From assembly GCA_009929275.1 (NCBI GenBank), contig SAAW01000009.1:1-41220 (forward strand): a stretch of 41,220 nt of DNA, written 5' to 3'. Positions 1 to 7,708 of the stretch are shown here, piece after piece. Made by a program: the position numbers and the translations under genes. This stretch comes from Clostridia bacterium (lineage in GTDB: Bacteria > Bacillota > Clostridia > Christensenellales > UBA1242). Each line of letters starts with the position of its first letter. The first letter of the stretch is position 1. The notes beneath the pieces are model-generated. The model did no database searches. It was given only the letters and a program-made list of their open reading frames with translations, and was not told the DNA's origin.

Positions 1-30
1 AAATTAATTAAAACAATAATTTCATAAAAC

Positions 31-79
31 AAAAATTCCTTTTAATGCATATATAACTTTTGTAATAAAAGGAATTTTT
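31..79 (+). promoter_or_regulatory. Hairpin enclosing the ddl ribosome binding site
   Basis: Positions 31-44 (AAAAATTCCTTTTA) are the exact reverse complement of 66-79, giving a 14-bp AT-rich stem with a 21-nt loop. The 3' arm contains AAAGGAA, the only Shine-Dalgarno candidate for the ddl ATG at 81, so the site would be buried when the stem forms. The arm ends in a run of six T, so it could instead act as a weak terminator for a gene to the left. Which role applies cannot be told from sequence. Confidence 0.55.
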
Positions 80-80
80 T

Positions 81-1256
81 ATGGCAAACAAAACAAAAAA
101 ACAAGTTGTGGCGGTTATTTTTGGTGGGAAAAGTGTCGAACACGACATTTCAATAATCACAGGTGAGCAAGTTCTTTGCAACTTAAACATTGAAAAGTAT
201 GAAGTTTTGCCCATTTACATTTCAAAACAAAATGAGTGGTATTTTAGCAAAACTTTTTTTGATATAAACACTTTCAGCGAAAACGAAGCCTTTAAACAAT
301 GCAAAAAAGTTTGTTTGGGGCAAAAAGGGAATTTGTTTGTAGTTAAAGGCAAAAAACAAAAACTATTTAAAAAAATTGATTTTGCATTTCTCGCTCTTCA
401 CGGAAATCTTGGCGAAAATGGGAGCATTCAAGGTCTGCTTGAAATGTGTGATGTGCCATATTCCAGCCCAAATGTCTTTGGAAGTTCTGTCTGTATGAAC
501 AAACTTTTCACAAAATATGTCTGCAAGGCACTTGAAATTAATGTGGTGAATTTTAAAGAAATTTTTGAAAAAGACTACATCGAAAATATAAATATCATTG
601 ATGATTTAAAACCCCTTAATTTCCCAATCATCGTCAAGCCTAATAATTTGGGAAGTAGCGTCGGCATAAGTTTTTGTGAAAACGAAAGTGAACTCAAAAA
701 CGCTATATCGTTTGCATTTTTGTTTGACAAGGAAGTGCTTGTGGAGGAGGCTGTCACAAATTTGCGAGAGTTGAACATTGCCATTTTGGGCAACAATTTG
801 AGCATAGAATTGTCGAGCATTGAAGAAGTGAAAATTGAAAAAGATTTTCTCACTTTTGAAAATAAATATTACGGTGGCACAAAAGGAATGGAGAGTCAAA
901 AGCGGATTTGTCCCGCTAAAATTGACGAAAACACAGAAAATACAATCAAAGAATATGGCAAAAAAATATTTTCTAGCCTTGGCTTAAAGGGCTGTGTCCG
1001 CATAGACTTTTTGCTTGATGATAAAACAAAAAAAGTGTATCTAAACGAGATAAATACAATCCCCGGTTCGATGGCAAACTATCTTTTCAAAAACAAATAT
1101 TCCTTTTCAAATTTGCTTGAAAAATTGATGAACTATGCGTTGAAAGAAAGGGAATTTGAACAGAAGAAAATTGTTAGATTTTCTTCTTCCGTCCTAGAAA
1201 AATTTAATGCAAATGCGAAAAGTGAAAATAAATTTGGTGCAAATAAATTATTTTAA
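81..1256 (+). CDS. ddl: D-alanine--D-alanine ligase
   Basis: ATP-grasp ligase that joins two D-alanines in the cytoplasm to make the dipeptide of the peptidoglycan stem peptide. The N-terminal motif FGGKSVEHDIS (residues 14-24), HGNLGENGSIQGLLEM (about 107-122), KPNNLGSSVG (about 186-195) and the Mg/ATP-binding LNEINTIPGS (about 320-329) are all present. The omega-loop retains a Lys-Tyr pair (ENKYYGG), as in D-Ala ligases rather than VanA-type D-lactate ligases; that substrate call is an inference. At 391 residues it is longer than the usual 300-370, with an extra charged Ser/Asn-rich tail of about 30 residues after the last conserved helix. The ATG at 81 follows AAAGGAA. The next gene starts 51 nt downstream with its own promoter. 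Confidence 0.95.
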   Translation: MANKTKKQVVAVIFGGKSVEHDISIITGEQVLCNLNIEKYEVLPIYISKQNEWYFSKTFFDINTFSENEAFKQCKKVCLGQKGNLFVVKGKKQKLFKKIDFAFLALHGNLGENGSIQGLLEMCDVPYSSPNVFGSSVCMNKLFTKYVCKALEINVVNFKEIFEKDYIENINIIDDLKPLNFPIIVKPNNLGSSVGISFCENESELKNAISFAFLFDKEVLVEEAVTNLRELNIAILGNNLSIELSSIEEVKIEKDFLTFENKYYGGTKGMESQKRICPAKIDENTENTIKEYGKKIFSSLGLKGCVRIDFLLDDKTKKVYLNEINTIPGSMANYLFKNKYSFSNLLEKLMNYALKEREFEQKKIVRFSSSVLEKFNANAKSENKFGANKLF

Positions 1257-1292
1257 AAAGTTAATTTTTGTGTGTTCAAATAGATTTGTTTG

Positions 1293-1301
1293 TGCTAAAA
1301 T
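1293..1301 (+). promoter_or_regulatory. Extended -10 promoter for ogg
   Basis: TGCTAAAAT (TG at 1293-1294, TAAAAT at 1296-1301) lies 6 nt before the ogg ATG at 1308. The -35 region is poor. A start about 7 nt after the -10 would fall on the ATG, giving a leaderless transcript. Confidence 0.45.
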
Positions 1302-1307
1302 TTTTGT

Positions 1308-2153
1308 ATGGAAATTGAAAAACAAAAAGACAAAATTGTCATAAAACATAAAAATGACTTTAATATTGAAGAGATTTTGAACTGTGGGCAAGTGTTCAGT
1401 TACTATAAAACAAGTGAAAAATCTTATGTTGTTATAAGCGGTGAAAAGTTTGCGAAAATCACTTTTTCTGCCACTCAAACGACGATTGTTAGCGATTATG
1501 TCGATTATTTTTACAACTATTTTGATTTGGATCGCGACTATCTAAAAATTAAACGAGAAATTTTAAGACTCAGCCCTGATTTTTCAAAGTTTTTTTCTGG
1601 TGGGGATAGCATAAGAATTTTGAACCAAGACCCCGTGCAAACTATTATCAGTTTCATTGTTTCTGCCAACAATAATATAAAGAGAATAAAAAATTTTCTC
1701 ACGAATTTGAGCGAGAGATTTGGAGAGAAACTTCCGTGCGGTTTTTATTCTTTCCCAAGTTTAACTAAACTCAAAAAAGCGACAATTTCAGATTTTGACG
1801 AACTCAAAGCGGGATATCGCGGGGCATATCTAGTGGACACCATTCAAAAACTTGGGACACAAGAATTTGACACACAAAATCTCAAAAAAATGACGACAAA
1901 AGACCTTAAAAACAAACTTATTTCTCTTCGTGGCATCGGCTCAAAGGTTGCGGATTGCATTCTTCTTTTTTCCTTTCAAAGAAGCGACGTTTTCCCAGTG
2001 GACACATGGATAAGAAAATCATTTTCCCTTTTTTCAGACGAACAAAAAAATGACAGGCAAATTGAGCAATATTTTTTAGGCATTTTTAAAGAATATTCGG
2101 GCTATGCTCAGCAATATTTATATAACTTTATGCTCAACAAAACTGCTTTATAA
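1308..2153 (+). CDS. ogg: 8-oxoguanine DNA glycosylase (OGG1/AlkA type, HhH-GPD)
   Basis: Bifunctional base-excision repair enzyme expected to remove 8-oxoguanine from DNA. The N-terminal OGG domain has LNCGQVFSYY, similar to the SGQ(S/A)FRW region of the family. It is followed by NQDPVQTIISFIVSANNNIKRI in two halves (NQDPVQTIISF and IVSANNNIKRI), which matches the QDP and NNNI motifs of OGG1. The helix-hairpin-helix reads LRGIGSKVADCILLF with the catalytic Lys at 213, and PVDTW carries the Asp at 232; the 19-residue spacing equals that of human OGG1 K249/D268. Length 281 fits the clostridial Ogg branch. No ribosome binding site precedes the ATG, and a -10 element sits directly upstream. It is not visibly in an operon. 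Confidence 0.9.
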   Translation: MEIEKQKDKIVIKHKNDFNIEEILNCGQVFSYYKTSEKSYVVISGEKFAKITFSATQTTIVSDYVDYFYNYFDLDRDYLKIKREILRLSPDFSKFFSGGDSIRILNQDPVQTIISFIVSANNNIKRIKNFLTNLSERFGEKLPCGFYSFPSLTKLKKATISDFDELKAGYRGAYLVDTIQKLGTQEFDTQNLKKMTTKDLKNKLISLRGIGSKVADCILLFSFQRSDVFPVDTWIRKSFSLFSDEQKNDRQIEQYFLGIFKEYSGYAQQYLYNFMLNKTAL

Positions 2154-2175
2154 AAATTGTGTCGAATTATTTTGA

Positions 2176-2238
2176 CAATTCTTCACAAACATTTTTTAAA
2201 ATATTTTTTATATGATAAAATATTATTATGAAGAATTG
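2176..2238. repeat. 10-bp inverted repeat flanking an AT-rich spacer
   Basis: CAATTCTTCA (2176-2185) and TGAAGAATTG (2229-2238) are perfect reverse complements separated by 43 nt of almost pure A/T, in the space between ogg and the shikimate-kinase-like gene. There is no T-run after the second arm, so it is not a standard terminator. It could be a paired operator or a long-loop RNA structure. Confidence 0.4.
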
Positions 2239-2288
2239 AGATAAATATTTTTTAAAACAAACTTATTTTAATTTATAATAAATTATGC

Positions 2289-2294
2289 TAAAAT
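2289..2294 (+). promoter_or_regulatory. Candidate -10 element for the shikimate-kinase-like gene/tkt
   Basis: TGCTAAAAT occurs again at 2286-2294, the same extended -10 as upstream of ogg. A start near 2301 would give a leader carrying AAAAGGGG before the TTG at 2328. The -35 region is weak (TTTTAA, 16-nt spacer). Confidence 0.4.
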
Positions 2295-2327
2295 AATTGT
2301 AATATATGCTTGAAAAGGGGATTAAGA

Positions 2328-2831
2328 TTGAAGACGAACATAGTTCTCGTGAGTTTGTGTAACGAAATGTCAAAATTTGTTTCAAAGCGTTTGGCAAAGA
2401 AAATGGAGATGTATTTTTTAGATACAGAAGAACTTTTAAAATACAACCTGCAAAATGAGAAAGATATAAAAAATCTTTGTGGCGAGAAATATTTAGACAG
2501 CCTTAAAAACAAAGTTTTAAGCAGTGTTTTTGATTATGACAATTCACTTATATATCTTCCTTTTGCTTTATTTTTAGAAAACGACAATGCCAAAAAATTG
2601 AAGAAAAATTCAAATATTGTCTTTTTAGCACTTGAAAAAAAAGACTATAAATCTTTACTTTTAGGTGGAAAAGAAGTCCTTAGTGATGAAAAAAAAGTGG
2701 AATTTTTGGCTTTTGACATAAGAAACGAATTTTGCAAAAAAAACTGTGACCTTTGTGTCAAACTCTCGTCAACTAATTTTGAATTTGCTTTTGACAAAGC
2801 AAAAAAATGTATTGATGATTATTTATTATAA
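2328..2831 (+). CDS. Shikimate-kinase-like protein with lost P-loop
   Basis: The fold resembles a shikimate kinase along its length. KTNIVLVSLCNEMSKFVSKR corresponds to the start of the family, where GxxGxGKS/T is expected, and is followed by the typical FLDTEELL (residues about 31-38). IYLPFALFLENDNAKKLKK sits where the family has a GGG motif and a run of E/N/L residues, and a VFLAL strand follows. Neither a Walker A motif nor the GGG motif is present, so ATP-dependent kinase activity is unlikely; a pseudoenzyme or a diverged nucleotide-binding protein is inferred. The TTG at 2328 is preferred because AAAAGGGG lies 7 nt upstream; a TTG at 2310 would lack a site. It is 167 residues long and ends 11 nt before tkt, so the two are probably cotranscribed. 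Confidence 0.55.
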   Translation: MKTNIVLVSLCNEMSKFVSKRLAKKMEMYFLDTEELLKYNLQNEKDIKNLCGEKYLDSLKNKVLSSVFDYDNSLIYLPFALFLENDNAKKLKKNSNIVFLALEKKDYKSLLLGGKEVLSDEKKVEFLAFDIRNEFCKKNCDLCVKLSSTNFEFAFDKAKKCIDDYLL

Positions 2832-2842
2832 AAGAGGAAAAA

Positions 2843-4792
2843 ATGGAAAAAGAACTTATAAATTTTTTGAGAGTGACTTCTTGCCTTGAGATTGAAAAAG
2901 CAAATTCAGGGCACCCGGGCGTTTGTCTTGGCATGGCGCCGATGGCTTATGAAGTGTTTAAACACGCTTTTTTGAACCCATTAGAACCAAATTTTATCAA
3001 TAGAGACAGGATTGTTTTTTCAGCGGGGCATGCCAGCGCTCTTCTTTATGCCACTTTGCATCTTTTCGGATTTGATGTCAATGTGGAAGATTTGCAAAAT
3101 TTTAGGCAATTAAATAGCCGAACTTCTGGGCACCCAGAAAAAGGACTTACGGCGGGGGTGGACGCTTCCACTGGACCTTTGGGGCAAGGCGTCGGAATGG
3201 CAGTGGGAATGGCAATCGCCGAAAGTTTTCTTAGGAAAAAATATCAAAGAGACTCTTTGCAACCCATTTCTCACTTCACTTTTTGCCTTGTGGGCGACGG
3301 TGACTTGATGGAAGGTGTTTCGCTTGAAAGCATCTCTTTGGCGGGGCATTTGAGATTAAACAAACTCATCTTGCTTTATGATAAAAATGACATTACAATT
3401 GAGGGCTCGACTTCAAACACAAACAGTGAGAATGTGGAAGAAAAATTTTTGGCGGAAAATTGGAATGTCATCTCTGTCTTAAATGGCAACGATGAAAAAG
3501 AGATTGAAAACGCGATTTTGTCTGCAAAGAAAAGTGAGTTGCCCAGCATTATAATTGTCAAAACAAAGATTGGCTTTGGAAGTGATTTGGAAAATAACGC
3601 CACTGTGCACGGAAAACCTCTTTCTTGCGAGCAAATTTTAAATTTGCGAAAAAAACTGAATTACTCGACGCCTGATTTTAAATTCCCAGCAAAATCAAAA
3701 GACTTTTTTCAAAGCATTTTAGATGAAAAAGAAAAAGAATATAGCGACTATATTTCAATGATTGAAGAATATAAACAAAAATTCCCAAAAGAATATGATG
3801 AGATTGACCGACTTGAAGAAAACTTCGACTTTGACTTTGCATCTCTTTTGCCAAAAGAAAAGGACAAAGATTTTAACGGCAGAAACAAGGGACATTTGCT
3901 CATCAATTCGCTTTTTGACGCCATTCCAAATTTGCTTTCTGGCAGTGCCGACCTAAGCCCCTCCACTCGCACAAACTTTGACGGATGCGGACTTTTTGGG
4001 CACTTAAATCTCACAAATAGAAACCTTGCTTTTGGCATTAGGGAGCACGCAATGGGAGCAGTGTGTGGCGGGATTTCTTTACACGGCGGACTGAGGGCTC
4101 TTTGCTCCACGTTTTTGGCGTTTGAAAACTATATGACGCCTGCCATTCGCTTGTCTGCTTTTATGGAAAATCCTGTGCTATTTTATTTCACTCACGACAG
4201 CATTTCCGTCGGCGAAGACGGCCCAACTCACCAGCCAATCGAGCAAATTGCAACTCTTAGAGCAATGCCAAACCTCAATGTTTTCCGCCCTTGTGGAGTG
4301 GAAGAAATGATTGCTGGATTTGAAACGTTTTTTAAAAACAATCTTCCAATGGCAATGCTTATTCCAAGGCAAACAACGGGATTTTGTCACGATAATTTTG
4401 AAAAAGCGAAACACGGCGGATATGAGATTTCAAATGTCAAAAATTTTGACATTACGATTGTTTCAACGGGAAGTGAAGTTGCTTTGACACAAAAAACAGC
4501 CGATATTTTAAAAAAGAAAAACATTTTTGCAAAAATTGTCTCAATGCCATGCGTGGAACTTTTTGAAAAAGAAGAAAAGGGATATCAAAACAAAGTTGTT
4601 GACAGAAAAAAACCCGTGTTTTGCATTGAATGTAGCGGGGATAACATATGGTATAAATTCGCCACCTCAAACGAATTTGTCTTCAAAATGGACACTTTTG
4701 GCAAAAGTGGGAAAATGGAAGATGTGCTGGATTATTTTGGCTTCACCCCTGAAAAAATTGCAATGAAAATTGAAAAATTATTAGAAAAATAA
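2843..4792 (+). CDS. tkt: Transketolase
   Basis: Thiamine-diphosphate enzyme that moves two-carbon units between sugar phosphates in the non-oxidative pentose phosphate pathway. All landmarks are present in order. These are the N-terminal KANSGHPGVCLGMAP, FSAGHAS, STGPLGQGVGMAVGMA, and the TPP/Mg-binding GDGDLMEGVSLES with DKNDITIEGS. They continue with the Pyr-domain FGIREHAMGAVCGG and SVGEDGPTHQPIEQ, and a C-terminal domain with STGSEVAL. The length of 649 is normal for a full-size single-chain transketolase, not the split clostridial type. The ATG follows AAAGAGG. It lies directly downstream of the shikimate-kinase-like gene and is followed by a hairpin terminator at 4839. Confidence 0.96.
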   Translation: MEKELINFLRVTSCLEIEKANSGHPGVCLGMAPMAYEVFKHAFLNPLEPNFINRDRIVFSAGHASALLYATLHLFGFDVNVEDLQNFRQLNSRTSGHPEKGLTAGVDASTGPLGQGVGMAVGMAIAESFLRKKYQRDSLQPISHFTFCLVGDGDLMEGVSLESISLAGHLRLNKLILLYDKNDITIEGSTSNTNSENVEEKFLAENWNVISVLNGNDEKEIENAILSAKKSELPSIIIVKTKIGFGSDLENNATVHGKPLSCEQILNLRKKLNYSTPDFKFPAKSKDFFQSILDEKEKEYSDYISMIEEYKQKFPKEYDEIDRLEENFDFDFASLLPKEKDKDFNGRNKGHLLINSLFDAIPNLLSGSADLSPSTRTNFDGCGLFGHLNLTNRNLAFGIREHAMGAVCGGISLHGGLRALCSTFLAFENYMTPAIRLSAFMENPVLFYFTHDSISVGEDGPTHQPIEQIATLRAMPNLNVFRPCGVEEMIAGFETFFKNNLPMAMLIPRQTTGFCHDNFEKAKHGGYEISNVKNFDITIVSTGSEVALTQKTADILKKKNIFAKIVSMPCVELFEKEEKGYQNKVVDRKKPVFCIECSGDNIWYKFATSNEFVFKMDTFGKSGKMEDVLDYFGFTPEKIAMKIEKLLEK

Positions 4793-4838
4793 TTTTTTTA
4801 TATTATTGAAAGACAATAAAAAAGATTAGATAAACTAA

Positions 4839-4867
4839 AAATACACCCTTTTCGAGTGTATTTTTTT
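4839..4867. terminator. Bidirectional intrinsic terminator (tkt / ytxH-like)
   Basis: AAATACAC (4839-4846) pairs with GTGTATTT (4856-4863) and a seven-T run follows at 4861-4867. On the opposite strand the same stem is followed by TTTTTAG. It sits between two convergent genes and can serve both. Confidence 0.8.
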
Positions 4868-4908
4868 AGATGTTTTCAAAGCAAAAATTGAATTTGTGTT
4901 TTATAAAA

Positions 4909-5121
4909 TTAGTCTTTTTCACTTTGAATTTTTTGTTTTCCTGTCATATTTTTTGCTTCTGATTTGACTAATTCTGTCCCTTTTTCCATCAAATTTATAG
5001 CCTCTTTTTTCATCATTTCTGTACCATTTTTCACAGCATCTCTAGCGGGTTTGCACAAAGTGACAACCGTTGCTCCCGCAAACATTCCAACAATTAACCC
5101 AAGCAAAACATCTGCTTTCAT
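4909..5121 (-). CDS. Small YtxH-like membrane-anchored protein
   Basis: A 70-residue protein with one N-terminal hydrophobic segment, VLLGLIVGMFAGATVVTLC (residues 5-23). It continues with a charged amphipathic helix containing two similar GTE(M/L) repeats (NGTEMMKKEA and KGTELVKSEA). This layout is typical of the YtxH/gas-vesicle-protein-like family, whose role is poorly defined but often linked to the cell envelope or stress. The start at 5121 is chosen because AAAGGGGG lies 8 nt upstream; an in-frame ATG ten codons earlier lacks such a site. It is convergent with tkt and divergent from frr. Membrane location is inferred from the hydrophobic segment. Confidence 0.65.
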   Translation of the reverse strand: MKADVLLGLIVGMFAGATVVTLCKPARDAVKNGTEMMKKEAINLMEKGTELVKSEAKNMTGKQKIQSEKD

Positions 5122-5257
5122 AATATTTTCCCCCTTTAAAATGATATTCATATCTAGTATTTGCTTAAAATTTTAATATTTTCATTACATATTTTGTAAA
5201 TGATAGGCAAATTTGCTTGATTTTTTATGTAATTTTTTAAATGCAAGGAAAATTCGT

Positions 5258-5286
5258 TTGATTATTCTAAGTATTTTTTGTATAAT
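5258..5286 (+). promoter_or_regulatory. Sigma-A promoter of the frr cluster
   Basis: TTGATT at 5258-5263 and TATAAT at 5281-5286 are separated by exactly 17 nt. A perfect palindrome GCAAATTTGC lies upstream at 5207-5216. The promoter implies the frr-uppS-cdsA unit starts here, with no rpsB-tsf-pyrH in front. Confidence 0.8.
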
Positions 5287-5336
5287 GAAAAAAATATATC
5301 AAAAAGACTATGCGTTTGATATTTTAAGAGGTTTTT

Positions 5337-5903
5337 ATGATTAAAAATTATGATGAAATTATGCTTGAATTCCACGATTCACTTGAAAAAAGAGTGAGCA
5401 GAATGAAATATGAATTCACAATCATTCGTGCGGGCAGAGTGAATAGCAAAATGCTCGACAAAATCGTTGTGAATTACTATGGAACTATGACTCCTATAAA
5501 TCAAATGGCAAACGTTGCCGTGCCAGAGGGCAGAATGATTGTCATTTCTCCTTGGGACATATCCACTGTAAAAGAGATTAACAAAGCAATCCAATCCAGC
5601 GACTTGGGAGTGACTCCGACAGATGACGGCAGGATTATTCGCCTTGTTTTTCCAAGTGTAACCGAAGAAAAGCGCAAAGAAATTGTGAAAGATGTCAAAA
5701 AAATTGCTGAAGAAACGAGGATTGGCGTCCGCAACGAAAGAAAAGAAGTGCTAGAAAAATTCAAATCTGCAGAAAAAGATAAAAAAATGACCGAAGATGA
5801 ACACAAAAGTGCCAGCGACGAAGTGCAAAAGATTGTTGATAAATTCAACGGAATAATCGACAAACTTGCCGACGAAAAAGAAAAAGAAATTATGGAAGTT
5901 TAG
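5337..5903 (+). CDS. frr: Ribosome recycling factor
   Basis: Works with EF-G to split the post-termination ribosome. The 188-residue length, the N-terminal three-helix part (HDSLEKRVSRMKYEFTIIRAG), the beta-rich domain (VVNYYGTMTPINQMANV and IVISPWDIS-like MIVISPWDIS) and the C-terminal helix (VRNERKEVLEKFKSAEKD) are all diagnostic. The ATG follows AAGAGG. uppS starts 17 nt downstream. In many Firmicutes frr follows rpsB-tsf-pyrH; here it is the first gene of the unit, behind its own promoter. Confidence 0.96.
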   Translation: MIKNYDEIMLEFHDSLEKRVSRMKYEFTIIRAGRVNSKMLDKIVVNYYGTMTPINQMANVAVPEGRMIVISPWDISTVKEINKAIQSSDLGVTPTDDGRIIRLVFPSVTEEKRKEIVKDVKKIAEETRIGVRNERKEVLEKFKSAEKDKKMTEDEHKSASDEVQKIVDKFNGIIDKLADEKEKEIMEV

Positions 5904-5920
5904 TTTAAAGGGAATTTTTT

Positions 5921-6637
5921 ATGAGAAAAGAAAAAGAGGAAATTGATTTCTCAAGACTTCCTCAGCACGTGGCTTTCATAATGGACGGCAACGGCAGGTG
6001 GGCAAAAAAACGCGGAATGCCTCGAGTGTATGGACACAAAATTGGTGCAAATGCACTGATAAGAGTTGTCCGCAGAGCAAGTGAAATTGGGCTGAAAGTT
6101 GTTTCGTTTTATGCTTTTTCGACTGAAAATTGGAATAGACCGCAAGACGAAATTAACGAAATTTTTAGGCTTTGCAAACAGGGACTTAAAAGCAAAAGTA
6201 AAAGTTTTATCAAAAGAAATATGCGTTTTAAAGTCATTGGAGATATCTCAAAACTCCCCAAGGATTTGGCAGAATTCATCGTCGACCTAACCGAAAAGAC
6301 GAAGAATAACACAGGACTTATCGTGAATGTTGCATTGAACTATGGCGGACGCGCAGAGATTATTCAGGCGGTGAACAACATTTTAGAAGCAAAACTTGAA
6401 AAAGTGGACGAAGCAACCTTTGCTTCCTATCTTCAAACTGCTGACATTATCGACCCCGATTTTGTCATAAGAACGAGCGGGGAACAGCGTCTTAGCAACT
6501 TTATGATGTATGAATGTGCCTATAGCGAACTCTATTTTCCAAAAAAACAATGGCCAGCATTCAATGCTAAAGAGTTTGATAAAGCAATCATAGAATATCA
6601 AAAAAGAGACAGGCGTTTTGGTGCAATTAAAAAGTAA
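5921..6637 (+). CDS. uppS: Undecaprenyl diphosphate synthase (cis-prenyltransferase)
   Basis: Condenses isopentenyl diphosphate units onto farnesyl diphosphate in cis to make the C55 lipid carrier for peptidoglycan precursors. VAFIMDGNGRWAKKRG carries the catalytic Asp at residue 22. FYAFSTENWNRP and the C-terminal IRTSGEQRLSNFM plus AYSELYF are the other conserved family regions. Length 238 is normal. The ribosome binding site is AAAGGGAA. It lies between frr and cdsA as in most Firmicutes. A supply of isoprenoid precursor is needed, yet dxr and ispG are missing from their usual places in this cluster. Confidence 0.96.
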   Translation: MRKEKEEIDFSRLPQHVAFIMDGNGRWAKKRGMPRVYGHKIGANALIRVVRRASEIGLKVVSFYAFSTENWNRPQDEINEIFRLCKQGLKSKSKSFIKRNMRFKVIGDISKLPKDLAEFIVDLTEKTKNNTGLIVNVALNYGGRAEIIQAVNNILEAKLEKVDEATFASYLQTADIIDPDFVIRTSGEQRLSNFMMYECAYSELYFPKKQWPAFNAKEFDKAIIEYQKRDRRFGAIKK

Positions 6638-6685
6638 AAAAAATTTATAAAACAAAAATTATTTTAAAAGAATTGGAGAAAAAAT

Positions 6686-7627
6686 ATGAAAAATAAAGTT
6701 AAAACTGGGCTACTTCTTACATTATTCTTAATTTATTGCATTGCTTTGCAATATTTGTCAAACTACATTTTTGACGCTTTCATCGTTCTCGTGGGCGTTA
6801 TTGCCGTGAATGAGTTTGCAAATATGCAGACAAAATCAGGCTATCCGGGCTATAAATTCTCGGCAGAGGGCATTTTCATTTTAATGTTTTTAGCACTAAT
6901 CCTTGGTGTTATTTTTGGACTTTCAGCGATTAATATTCTATTCATTGAATTTGCAATTTTGGGTCTATCATATCTTTTCATCTTTGGACTTTCTGCCCTT
7001 GTGTTTAAGAAGAAAGTTGAGAAAGATGAATTTAGAAAAATCACAAATATGAGCACCACTGAATTTTCTTTTTTTAAGACAAACAATTCATTTATGAGTG
7101 TGCTATATCCTGCCGTTTTCTTCATTTTTCTGGGATTTTTGAATCACATTCAAAACTTAGGTTTCACCACTTTCAACGAAAACACTTCGGGCGTCCCGAT
7201 GGGGCTTTTTGGAGTTGTGCTTTTGTTTGCGATTTGTTCTCTCACAGACACTTTTGCAATGATTTTTGGAACGCTTATAGGAGGCAAAAAACTCTGCCCA
7301 TCAATCAGTCCTAAAAAGACGATTTCTGGTGCAGTGAGTGGAATTGTGGGCGGAACAATTGGCTCCATTGCTTCCTATCTTATCTTTTCCGCAATCTTTA
7401 AAACTGCGTTTGCGACCATTTATTTTTGGCAATTTTTAATCATAGGACTTGTCGTAAGTGCTATTGCTGAAGTGGGAGATTTGTTTGAGTCTTATTCCAA
7501 AAGGCGAGCAAATGTCAAAGATTCGGGAGATTTTTTTAGAAGTCACGGCGGAGTGCTAGACAGACTTGATTCTATTGTTTTTAACATTCCTGTGATATTT
7601 ATTTCTTTACTATTCATTTTCGGCTAA
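6686..7627 (+). CDS. cdsA: Phosphatidate cytidylyltransferase
   Basis: Integral membrane enzyme that makes CDP-diacylglycerol from phosphatidate and CTP, the branch point for bacterial phospholipids. The protein is 313 residues with about eight hydrophobic segments, beginning VKTGLLLTLFLIYCIALQYL. The C-terminal signature region reads SKRRANVKDSGDFFRSHGG followed by VLDRLDSI, including the conserved KDSG, HGG and DR-D elements. The ATG follows TTGGAG. A hairpin terminator overlaps its stop codon, so cdsA probably ends the frr unit. In B. subtilis dxr would follow; here rseP does. Confidence 0.93.
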   Translation: MKNKVKTGLLLTLFLIYCIALQYLSNYIFDAFIVLVGVIAVNEFANMQTKSGYPGYKFSAEGIFILMFLALILGVIFGLSAINILFIEFAILGLSYLFIFGLSALVFKKKVEKDEFRKITNMSTTEFSFFKTNNSFMSVLYPAVFFIFLGFLNHIQNLGFTTFNENTSGVPMGLFGVVLLFAICSLTDTFAMIFGTLIGGKKLCPSISPKKTISGAVSGIVGGTIGSIASYLIFSAIFKTAFATIYFWQFLIIGLVVSAIAEVGDLFESYSKRRANVKDSGDFFRSHGGVLDRLDSIVFNIPVIFISLLFIFG

Positions 7628-7654
7628 ATAACGAGTTTATTTTCGTTATTTTTT
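7626..7654 (+). terminator. Terminator after cdsA
   Basis: AATAACGA (7627-7634) pairs with TCGTTATT (7643-7650) in an 8-bp perfect stem, extendable by one A-T pair, followed by a short T-run to 7654. The stem begins inside the cdsA stop codon. Confidence 0.7.
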
Positions 7655-7680
7655 GCGAAATTTTGCTATATAATTATAAT
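7653..7680 (+). promoter_or_regulatory. Candidate sigma-A promoter of rseP
   Basis: TTGCGA at 7653-7658 and TATAAT at 7675-7680 are separated by 16 nt, just after the cdsA terminator. A second TATAAT at 7669-7674 overlaps but is badly spaced. Confidence 0.6.
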
Positions 7681-7708
7681 ATAAAATTATCACTGTAGGG
7701 GTTATATT

